Source of the DNA: Caenorhabditis elegans
Lineage: Eukaryota > Nematoda > Chromadorea > Rhabditida > Rhabditidae
DNA: 64,000 nt
Reading direction: 5' to 3'
Assembly (NCBI RefSeq): GCF_000002985.6
Contig: NC_003281.10
Span: forward strand, 6,634,001-6,698,000
Part shown: piece after piece, positions 11,801-22,120 of the stretch
Layout of the letters: every line of letters starts with the position of its first letter
Numbering within the stretch: the stretch's first letter is position 1
Notes under the pieces: generated by a model
What the model was told of the DNA's origin: nothing
Seen by the model: the letters and a program-made list of their open reading frames with translations, nothing else
Database searches by the model: none
Made by a program: the position numbers and the translations under genes

Positions 11801-14129
11801 TGACGTGTAAATTTCGGTGGGTCCTAAAATTCTAGCAACCGTGAAGAGAATAGGAAAAAAAAATAAAATTTCGGTTTTTAGTTATTTGGCAAATCGGATT
11901 CGAAAAAAAATAACATCAGCAATTTTCCAATTATTTCATTATATCAAAACTTACAAAACTTCTATATCCCCAAGAAAAGGTTGAGAACTGCCGTAACACC
12001 AAATCCCATCATTAAGAAATCGTATATAATGGTCCCTCGAATCCAAAAACCATGTCAAAAACTGAGAATAAACCAAAAAAAGGTCATAACCCTAATCTCA
12101 AATTCAAACTTGATGCCAAGCATGAAAAACAACTAAAATGGAAACATTAGTACTTCAGGACCCAATTGAAAAAACAAAAAAAAAGGAATTTTCGTTTCGA
12201 AAGCGCTATGAAATCTTAAAAAAAATCTTGTGGTCAGCAACTAATAATATTTTACCAATACATAAATATTCATAAAATTCATGCTCCAGGCTAAAAGTCA
12301 GCGTACTAGAACCTCGTCTTCAAAATAAATAGAACCATAAATAACTTCGTTCCAGTTTCTGTTTTTTCTCGCCTTTATTTTTCATGTGATAAGTCACGTT
12401 CCACCTGTGTTTTCCGCTTGTTTTGCGATGAAGCATGTTAGTAGATATTAGTAGGCTTCATATTCGGAATGTTATCCAGAATGTGAACACTAACTTGAAC
12501 TTGAGTTTCGGAATCATGAATGTAATCCAAAAATGGATATGTTTAGCCAACTAAGAAATAATATTTTCAACTGTTCCAAGATATTTACTCCAACATATTT
12601 TGGTTTTGTAATTCAATAATTTATTGTTGTCTTCAATAAATTTAATAGCTTTTTATCACTTCAAAACAAAAACAGTTGGTACCCTAATATCGAAATTATC
12701 CGAATATTCATAGGCTTTAAGCTATTTGTAGCTTTCAAATCTACTGAAAAGAACAAAGAGGGTAGTTAGCAACCAGCCTACGCCATCAAAAGGTAGACAT
12801 AATTCTATATTTAGGTTATCACTGACTTCTATCTGACATCAATGGAAAACACTTCTTCAAAAGCTCACGGATCGAGGGCATGCGAGAAGATGGAGAGATA
12901 GAATGTGAGACAGAAAACTGACGCTCAATTGGTAAAAAAAAACGAAGGAAAAGAAAAAAAAACGACGAAGATGCGGTGAGGAACAGGAGAAGAGGACAAG
13001 CTGAAAAAGTAAAAGAAGCATAAAAAGAGGAATAAGAATAAGAAGAAAAAAGAAGCAGTACAAATTGAATCAGGCACATAGTGTGCTCATCTATGCTTTG
13101 CTCTCAGACCTAAACTCTCTTCATCTGTATCATTTGCTCTTTCTCAAACATTAATTTTCAGAGAAAAAAGTCTTAATTGGAAGCGAGAGCAGGACTTCAT
13201 TAACAGAATAGTTGGGCCGAGTCTTACTTCCGCCCCGATTTTAGAATGTATGATGGAGATGAGGAGAGGGTAGTGATCGGCTCAAAGATTTTCAGAAAGA
13301 AATATTCTGAATTTTTTAATTGTTGGTCGGAATGGGAAAATCTCGGTTTAGCTGAATTTTTAAATTCAATGAACTGGAAAGTTCATAAAAGGTTTAAAGA
13401 AATCTAGTTTAAACTATTGAGAATCTCTCAAAATGCTCAAAAATGTTGCAGATCTGCTTCCACATTTTAGGTGCCCAGTGTCGGTGGTTTGCTCTCAAAT
13501 TCCAAAAGCAAAAAGTTCCAGAAAAAAAAGCGAAAAATAGGGAACTTTAAAAATGTTGAAACATCAAAATAGCAAACAAACACTCAAAATGTTTATACAT
13601 ATTTGGGTGGCGTGAAGCACATAAAAAGTGGGACGAGTGTCCTCCCACATGAGCACTCATATACATTGGCTTATGCTTATTATGTATCTCTTTGGTTCAT
13701 TTGTGTGTGCATCTCTCCGCCCCCTTTTTAATGAGAAGGCCAAACATAGACAGAAAAGGGTCGAAAAATTCAATTTAGTTGCGGAAAAGGGCAAACTCAA
13801 TCAAAATAATTCAACAATTTTCGGATTTTGAAAATTTTTGCTAGGGGTTCGGTTTACAGTCTGCACTATTCTCGTTTTGGGTTTAAATTCCAAGGAAGCA
13901 CAAAGTTTGTTCAATGTATGTAATTATCATTTTAATTTAGAAAATTAACTGAAAAGTTATTAAGCACTTTGGCAATGGGCAGGTATTTTCGAGTTTCAAA
14001 AGCTTCTTTTCTGGTCAGCAAAGTACTTGGAAAACTTTTTCTGCGTAAAAAGGTTTCAGATTGCAAAACAGGAAACGATTATGGAAAAGTGACTGGGAGA
14101 AGGCTAAGAAATTTATAAAAAAAAACCAT
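8816..14129. other. AT-rich non-coding stretch
   Basis: I find no exon pair with matching phase and no structural RNA here. Purine/pyrimidine-rich simple sequence occurs at 12880-13060. The remainder is A/T-run intron-like DNA, consistent with a long intron of the distal receptor isoform. Confidence 0.4.
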
Positions 14130-14995
14130 TCCCCCCATGTGTGTTCTGAATTTCTGCCTTGATGCCGAGCTGGTCGCGATAGCCAGTCAAATGCACTCAC
14201 CAAACCACATCGGGAATAGCATCCGAAGGGGGCTTTAACCATGCGGGTTTGACTCAACTAGCTAGAGAGGAGCACCGGCGGATGTATCATCATCATCCGA
14301 CCGCTCGCGCCAGATGGCTCCGAAACCGGTTTATCCAGGTAAGAAACTCATAACCTACATGGGTGTCCAACTCCATGTTGACCGCCCAGTATAGTGGGTT
14401 GGGGATCCACCACTGGGGTCAAGCCGGAAAGAAGTCTAAGAGAGAACTGGCGGTTGCGGAGTGCCATGCAAGAACGAGAGATAAGCGGTGTGAACGATAT
14501 AACACGAGAAGTTACCATGAAACCCCCTTTATTAGCTCGAAAGAATATAGAAAGAAGGGGAACTGTCGATAAGGGAATAGTTTAACGTGTCATTAGCGGA
14601 TGTTAGCGTCTTCCGTATAGGAAGATTGCTATACAAGTCACTAAAGCGGGTGATAAACTATTAAGGGAATAAATAAAGATAAATAATTATAAAAGAAGAA
14701 CGATCCGCAGGAGCGGTGACGAGACGAGTGAAGGGAGTTGAGTCGAAACTAATTTAGGCCAGCGAATTAGGACGAGCAAGGAGGGCGCGCGGTGAGACCC
14801 GCGGCGCACACTCGCTGCGAGACCATTGAGCTTGGCGGGAGATTCAAATGAGGGCGCGCATTAGATTAGAGAAAGGGGGAGATAGAGCGACTGGAAGGAG
14901 CGGTTTATAGGTTTTCTGGTACGGCGAACACGATGGGAGTATTCGCGAGTGTCTCAGAGTACCAGATAATTGGGAGATGGGACCATCTCACAACA
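14130..14995. repeat. GC-rich structured element, possible retroelement or structured-RNA fragment
   Basis: About 865 bases with sharp composition change at both edges. The right end folds well: TCTGGTAC (14915-14922) pairs with GTACCAGA (14959-14966), enclosing GCGAA/TTCGC, and GAGATGG (14974-14980) pairs with CCATCTC (14983-14989). Other small hairpins are CGGATG/CATCCG near 14278-14298 and CTTCC/GGAAG near 14609-14623. On the plus strand an ATG at 14314 reads eight codons into a good donor GTAAGA at 14339. It differs in base use from both genes. I do not recognise the family; an insertion of mobile or horizontally mobile sequence is likely. Confidence 0.45.
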
Positions 14996-15365
14996 GATCA
15001 TAGAAAATTTATATATTTTATATCTAATCATGGTGCATATTCAGATGAGATATAAAAGTGTTCTGGAACAGAGTACTAATAATTTTTGCTTATCTCAAGT
15101 GGAATGTTTTAACTGATCGTAAAATAAATCATGGCCGAAAATGGTACCATTTTTCATCTCTAGGAACTCTGTTCCGTGTTTTTCATATTTTTTAACTGCA
15201 CTAAAGATCAGGTCATGTAGTTGTAGTACGGAGTACACTTCAAAATTCTCATAGTGCATCCTTTTTATGGTTCTTCATGAAACCCTGCTATTTTGGTCTA
15301 GATTAATATTGCAAAAAATAGTTGTAGAACTTCAGATTGAAAACCCAGATTCTCTTGCGTTTCAG

Positions 15366-15452
15366 ACAATCTACATCGACGAGGCGTCGACGCATCTAAC
15401 CCGCCTCTTTCATCGCCACCCTCGCGCCCTTTCTGTCACTTTCACTGGAAAA
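15366..15452 (+). other. orphan exon-like segment
   Basis: An 87-bp GC-rich block bounded by TTTCAG and GTACGT, open in two plus-strand frames (phase 0 and phase 1). In phase 1 it would encode a Ser/Pro-rich segment including SNPPLSSPPSRPF. It could join the short ATG exon at 14314-14338, which also ends in phase 1, but no downstream partner is identified. On the minus strand it could instead be an untranslated exon of the distal receptor transcript. No family is recognised. Confidence 0.3.
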
Positions 15453-16968
15453 GTACGTTTTACTGTATTTTCTAATTTTTTTAATACATGGATTTTAAAA
15501 TTTTTTATAATATATTATAACCCACTGGAACCATGTAGACGATATTTGAAAATTAAAATGTATAAAATTGAAAAAGTTTTGTGAATTTTTTATTCCCGAT
15601 ATTTCAAGTTTGGAAGGAAATTCTAAAGACTTTTCATCTAGTTTCAAGGCTATGGTCATTATCAAGTAGATGGAACAAGAAAGTTTCAAGAAGTCTTTAA
15701 GGAAACATGAATGAGTGGTCCATCATTAAAGTGAATAGAAAGAAGGAAAAGCATCAGAAGACATTAGTTTATATCAAACATCCATCACGTGACTCTACAG
15801 ATCTCATTCTTCCCTTCCTCTTTTCACTTCAATGAAGAAGAGCAAGATAAAACTGACGTCTTCAGCTTTTATCCTGATGAAATTCTTGATTCTTCAAGAC
15901 TTTCTTAGATTCTCTTTGAATCCGACGAGTCATTTCTTCAGAAATAGTGAAAATATTGAGAAAAACAGAAAAAGGAAGGCGACCGTGAATTTTTAAGTTT
16001 TTGTTTCAAGACTTAAGTTAAATTTAAGAATTCAAGATTGCAAACTGCTGAAAATCTCTAGAATCCTAGAGTGTTTAGAAACACCAAAAGAAGAAACAAC
16101 AAGACTCGCTGGGGCAGGAAAAGATATGGAAAATTGCTCTGGCCCAATTTATTTTATTTTTGCTCTTTCTCTCTTTCTCCCTATATTTTTTTTAACAGCG
16201 GGGGCAGCGTGGGTATCCTCTGGAGAGTAGAAACACAGACAACTACCCTTCTGAAAATGTTCATTTTTTCAAGGGAAAAGGATTCTGCAGAATAGGTTAC
16301 AGGAATTGAATGAGAAAGGTCATAAGGTTTTTGTTTTACAAGAAAAGATTAAGCTTTAGAATAGTACTACTATCATTAATCAACATTAAAAAGTATTCAA
16401 ATACCAAATCTCCAAAAAAGTTGGGAGGTTAAGGAAGGCAGGTAGGTAGATTGCAGGAACGTATACAGGAAAATTTAAATGTTTACCATATAAGGTTTAG
16501 TTTTGATAACGAATCGTATCATCTTCAAAAAATAAAAACATGGTTCATCGATTTTCTATAAACTTCAATATGTTCTATTTTTACAGTTTTTTGATAATTC
16601 GGTTGTGAGGAGCTAATACATATGAAAGCAAAACTGAACAGACAAAAAACATAGCAAATGTTCCGGAAAACTGAGAAAATCTAAAAATATCAAGTTGGTC
16701 TGAAAATAGCATTTGTAAAAATTCAATTAATACGAAAATAACAATCCAAGAAAAATGAATTGTCTAGACCCATTCAAGGTCGTTTATTCTTTCAAACGTT
16801 TTTTGGAATCCCTAATTTTCAACTTCAATAAAATATTTGCAAAAATCATGGGAAATGCGAAAGAGTATAAACAAAATGAACTTTAAATAATGACTAACAA
16901 GAAGAAAATAATTAAAGAGCGGAAGAACATGTGTAATCCAAAATAAATCTGATAATTGGTCGACTTAC
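15453..16968. other. AT-rich non-coding stretch
   Basis: No supported gene or RNA. A short GGCAGGTAGGTAG repeat core is present at 16437-16450. Consistent with intron of the distal receptor isoform. Confidence 0.35.
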
Positions 16969-17025
16969 CATTTTTCAATTCGACGTTTGACCAATTCTTC
17001 GTTGTCTTGTTTTCACTGGTCTTAC
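16969..17025 (-). CDS. pdfr-1: candidate second coding exon of distal pdfr-1 isoform
   Basis: A 57-bp minus-strand exon with a strong TTTTTCAG acceptor and a consensus GTAAGT donor, phase 1 on both sides. It encodes a polar stretch with two potential N-glycosylation sites (NKT and NWS), suitable for an extracellular N-terminus. It links in phase to the ATG exon at 20893 on one side and to the receptor exon 4070-4192 on the other, skipping the three proximal exons. That product would lack the first cysteine of the hormone-binding module, which is odd. Inference from splice sites and phase only. Confidence 0.55.
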
Positions 17026-20000
17026 CTGAAAAATCAAAATTATTTATTTTAATTTCCAAAGCAAATATGAAAAAAAACTGCGGCGCGGAACAAGAAACGT
17101 ACTCGAAGAGGTGATTGGATGAAAGGAGAAAAAGTTTAACCAACGTGAAAACCCGGGGCCATGAATTGGATTCGAGTTCGTCTTCTACTTCTCCAAGATG
17201 ATTGGATTTTTCAAGTGGATTGCTGCTCAACGAGGAAATAGGCACAAAAAACTCGTTGGAGTTTCCCACACACAATTTGATTAGATATGGGACGATCATA
17301 TTTGTGATGATGGTGGAAATGTGCAAAGTCAAGTTTGATTAGTTATGGAACACCTTCTGTTCCTTCGGAGATGAAAAACTCAGAAATTATTGAAAACAAG
17401 TAGATTGAAGTAGAAATAGTGGAAGTTGAAGACATCTAAAACATCACCAGATTTTTTTTGTGATTTTTCTTCAATATCTTAAACTAGAAAAAGAAGTTTA
17501 AAGGTTTATAAAGCTCCACAACTGTACAGTTAATGTAAGGTTTTAGGGGACGCACGATATTCAGTTCTAATTTGAAATTGAGTTGTCTCGTTTTATACAA
17601 TTATTTAAGGACACATCTTACTGTATCAATGCTTTAAATTCACATGACATTTAATGCCAAATGTATAGAAGTTAAATTCAAACAGAATGCGTAGAAAAAA
17701 CTTAAAACTACTCTAACTGGACTAAAAATTATCACTGAAACTCTACAACTGAAACCGAAAAGCCAAACTTTACCTTGACATTATTTCACATATTACTTTT
17801 TTTTGGAATAAAAAGGTTTGCAACATTATTATTTATTTGAAACCAAGATTAGCTCAAAATCTTTGGAATGCATAAAATATTATAGGTTCTAAGAAAGTGT
17901 ACCGCAATATTCGCCCAAGAATAGAATCAAACATTCAATTAATAACATTCAAGCAAGTCATAAATTGTGTTTTCTTGTTGTTGTCAAGAAAACTTGCTCC
18001 GACATACATAAAAAAGAGCCTTTGGGGGCAATAAAGCTGAATAATTAGGTGAACGCACGACATAATTTTACTTTTAAAAGATTGAATGATAATAAATAAG
18101 GACGATGAAAGAGAGTGAAGAATATTTTCTGGCTTTTATGGAAATTAGGTTCTCCAGAAACAAGGACATACAGAGATGGAGAGAATTAGTTTTTTGCAGG
18201 AAGAGAAAGATGGAGAGCAAGAAAATGTAAGATTTCTGTGAAAAAGTTTGTGTGAGAAAAGAGATAGGTCATGTGTAGGAAGAGGTAATCAAAATGCAAA
18301 TGTGTCGAAAAACGTGAAAAAGAAAGTTTCTCTGGGTGATTTTTGATGGCTTCAATCGTTTTTCAAGTGAAGACAGATAGAGAAAAGTGGAAAAATAGTT
18401 TTAGAGACTCGGTAATCGTGAAAATAAGAAGTTTAAAAATTAATCATTCATTTTATGTACCGTTTAAAAATTTTGAATTGAACGAAACCTCGCGAAACAA
18501 GACATTTGCATTTTGAGAGAAAAATCTGAGTCTTCTGTGTAAGCACTGTTGCAATTACATGAGATCAGCCATAAAACTTAAGCAGTTGTGTAATATTACA
18601 AATTTATTCTGATAAGTTGTTAGTTTTCCTTCAGAATTTGTGTGTGTTAATTCATCCATTCAAATAAAGAATTTAGAAGCCCTACTCTCAATCCGAAAAA
18701 TTCAATTTCCCCCATCATTCGGAGAAATCCTGATTATGGGAATTTGACTTTTTGTGAAAAACTAGAGTTTAGCAATTGTTTTTTTTCCGAATGAGTAATG
18801 CCAAGTATTTATTTGTGGAAATGGCTTACTGTCTTACATAAAAATTCAAGACAGTAGATTCCTCAATTTAGCAATTTGACCACAGAATGTTAACCATCAC
18901 AATTATTTGTTGGAAGACTTTTAAAAAAATACCAAAAAATGTAAATAGTAAAATTAGCAAATTTCAAACTTTTACAACAATAAAAGTATTTCCATAATGT
19001 AAGATCCAAACGCATCGATCACACAACTTTTAATTTGTTATGTTATCTGGTTTCATAAAAGTTTTAACTGTTAAACATTGTATGAAAGTTTATTTTCCTT
19101 AATAATCTTTTGTTTTTTGCCACATTCACACAAGCACATAAAAAAAAGAAGAACCTTTCATTATTATTATTTCAAGTAGTTTTTAATGGGATTGAGAAAA
19201 CTATTTCTAGAGATGTTCGATGATTGTTCTGAACAATCTGAGAAGTTGAAACTTCGTTTTGATTTCTGAACATTGAGATGATGTAATGAGTTTTTAGAAA
19301 TTCTCTTTGAAACATGAGGAACACAGAAAAAACATAAAAACAAACTCTAGCGAGACGGCACTGACTTAGAATTAAAAAACTCAAAAATCAAAGTTATTTT
19401 ATTTCCTTTCGACTTTTAGAACAAAATATCAACAATAAATGAACCTAATTTTGCATCAGACGTTTCAAGTTCAAAATGAGTATTTTGTCCGGGTTTCTTG
19501 AGCTGGAAAGTTTGTAAATTTGAGTCCTGTATCCCGCTCGATTTTCTGATTATGCTTCAAATTTCTTTTCTCGCTCGTAATTGGCATCAAATTGCTGGAG
19601 ATTTCAAGAAAAAATATAATAAGAATATATAAAATGTAAGGGATTTCGAGAATGACTATGGAAAAATCGAAATTTATTGAAATTTAAAACAATTATTAAC
19701 TGTACTAGTAAAATCTAATATAATGAATTAGGAAGGTCAACAAGAATAAAAAACTTTGACAATCACAAATTCAAATTGAGCATTTTCGGCCAAAATCCCC
19801 TATACCGAGAAATAAGATAATAAAATTCATCTAAAATAGAGCAGTACCGGCATATTAAAATAATACGAGGCTGGAATTTGCTCTGCAATTTTTAATATTT
19901 TGAAATTTAATACTGTCTATGATCAAGAAAAGAATTTTTTCTCAATTTTAATTGAACAAGTGATTAAAATGGCATAACAAGCCCGCACTCAAAATAGAAA

Positions 20001-20892
20001 CCAATAAACATTACCAACTTCTAGAACTCTTGATTAAATTATACATATACTTTGTACCTGGAAAGTAATAAAACTTAAATTTATAGAAAAACGAGACTGA
20101 TATCGACGTCATGCAAATATGGAACATGAAATCCGTCAAAAAACGTGTGTTAATGCTCTTTTGTGCTCTCTTCCACACCTCTTTTAGAATAATAGAATCC
20201 CGAGAATCTTATCCTTATTCAATGAGACACACAAAAAGGATTAGGATATTGAGAGATACACATTCATTTGTTACCAAATGATCATAATGATAATTATTTC
20301 TTACAATCAGTTTATTGAACTTTTCGACAACAATCTCGCAAAAAAGTTTAACCGAATTCTCATCCGATATTTTGAGCACTAAAAACCAGGAATGTGAAGT
20401 GAGATATCGTTTTTCTTTGACACAAAGTTTTTTGGGTTAGTATTAAATCACAACTTTTATTGTTTTGCCAAAAAAATGTATGACTATTTTCCGATTAAAA
20501 AATCTACGTTGGAGCATTACGGTATGCCAAATAACATTATCACTCCGTTTATTGGGACACAATCCATTTTTTGAGTAAAATATTGAGCGAAGGATTGTGC
20601 TGAATCTAACAAGAGGAATGAGGTTAAAACTAATTAAAAATACCTGAAATATTTTTATAATCTTATCTGAAGCCGAATACTTTATACAGTTGAGCATGGC
20701 GAAAGTCCGTTTCTGTCATTCGGTGATCAAAAAATGATTCCGAAGAGTAATCAAAAGTATCCGAACTTATGCAGAATATAGATATTAATTGAGGGTATGT
20801 GTTGATGGGGGAGACTAATTGAGATGACCCAACTCTTCCAATTGACGATGGGGCTTCGCCCAAAAAACTTTGCTCAAGGGGAGGAGACTCAC
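17026..20892. other. putative distal pdfr-1 intron
   Basis: Between the two candidate distal exons. A moderately GC-rich 300-base patch at 17090-17335 has an open minus-strand frame but no clear splice-bounded exon. The remainder is AT-rich with no recognisable feature. Confidence 0.35.
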
Positions 20893-20934
20893 GTAGCTCA
20901 GAGCTCAGAACAAGCATAATGCTGATGATGTGCT
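20893..20934 (-). CDS. pdfr-1: candidate distal first exon of pdfr-1
   Basis: On the minus strand a CTCTCACAG acceptor-like site at 20935 is followed 17 bases later by an ATG (20917) and eight codons (MLVLSSEL), ending in phase 1 at a consensus GTGAGT donor. The acceptor-like site with no nearby upstream exon suits spliced-leader trans-splicing. Joined to 16969-17025 and then 4070-4192, it would give a receptor of about 493 residues. Upstream DNA is CT-rich on the transcribed strand, as promoters here often are. Confidence 0.5.
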
Positions 20935-20937
20935 CTG

Positions 20938-22120
20938 TGAGAGTGTAGCAGTCAGTTTTTTTGCTTGCTTGGGCTTGTTGTTATTCCTACTCTTGATGAA
21001 TTTTATTTGCGACAACATCGGAAAAGAATATACTGAGAGAAACACCAACAATTTGTAGACGTTTATTGTCTTGGTTTTATAAGGGTTTTAGCCGTCTAAA
21101 ACAGACTTCAACTGCACCAAACTATCCTCGACAACTCTATTATGTTCAGGTTATGATGGTGTTCGGGTACATGCAAGCCTTGATCGATGATATTTATTTT
21201 CTAGAAAGAAAAACTTCTACAGGTCAGAACGACCGGGTTGCTATCTCGGCTGAAAACTGTGAACAATACTACATAGCTAAATGAATGATCAAATCGATCC
21301 GCCTGAATTATTCAAAGAATTCTCACTAGTTGTGTTCTGTGATTACCAGCTTATCGTAGAAAAATGTTTGATTATTTAGTTCTGTAGACTAACAGTAAGT
21401 TTTTGAAACCAAGATAATATGTTTTTTGATAAATTGAGCTTCGAAGTATGTTATCGAACCAACAGTTGATTTTTCGTTTAATTCATAAAAAGTGGCCTCT
21501 CAGGTATTCAAGAAGACCCAGTAAACAAAATTTCTACTTTATTTGCAAGAAATAAGTAAACTCTACAGGAATTTTCTGTTCGACCCTTCAACGATTTCCG
21601 CTTGGATTAGAAGCCATAGATCTAGTTCTGGATTTGTAGCACTTTCCGGGGCAAATTCTATTTATTTATAGAAAACCTCAAATAGGCTGCGAAAAGGAAA
21701 TTGAGTGCATCCCACTCGATTTAGCAGAATGGAGTTAGCTAGTGCTTCGAGCATGTGAGAAAAAAGGGAAAAACCGTGAGCGCCACCAAAAGTATATCAT
21801 TTGGAAACGGCTGGGACGATGGAACAACAAATGGTGACAATATTTCAAAAAAAAGGACTGAAAGTCTGGGGGTCTTTTCTTTGCCATTTTCTCTTATCTC
21901 TCACAAATAGTTGCATTTCCTAGGGCGCCGCCTCGTTTTTCTCTCGTTTGCCTCAGTGACTGATGGACCATCGGACACGTCTGTGGCTAGAGAATGTGTG
22001 TGTGAGCATGTCGTTTCTCAGTTTCGGGTGCCGGTGCTCCGAATAGAGAGAAAAAGTGAGAGAAGCAGCTGACACTGACACCCTCTTCGCAGCTCATTTC
22101 AGATATAGAGAAGCAGAGAG
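20938..22120 (-). promoter_or_regulatory. possible distal pdfr-1 promoter region
   Basis: Sequence upstream of the distal ATG exon. Around 21900-22120 it is more GC-rich and, on the receptor strand, rich in CTCTCT-type pyrimidine runs, resembling nematode promoter-proximal DNA. No specific factor site can be assigned from sequence alone. Confidence 0.25.

Noticed and set aside
12819..13079. Hydrophobic Phe/Ser-rich minus-strand frame that looks like a membrane protein
   Set aside because: It arises from purine-rich simple sequence (GAAGAAAAA runs) on the plus strand; no splice sites or phase partners.
14130..14995. Ribosomal RNA or spliced-leader RNA gene
   Set aside because: The GC content and hairpins prompted the idea, but I could not match it to 5S, 18S, 28S or SL1 sequence that I recall.
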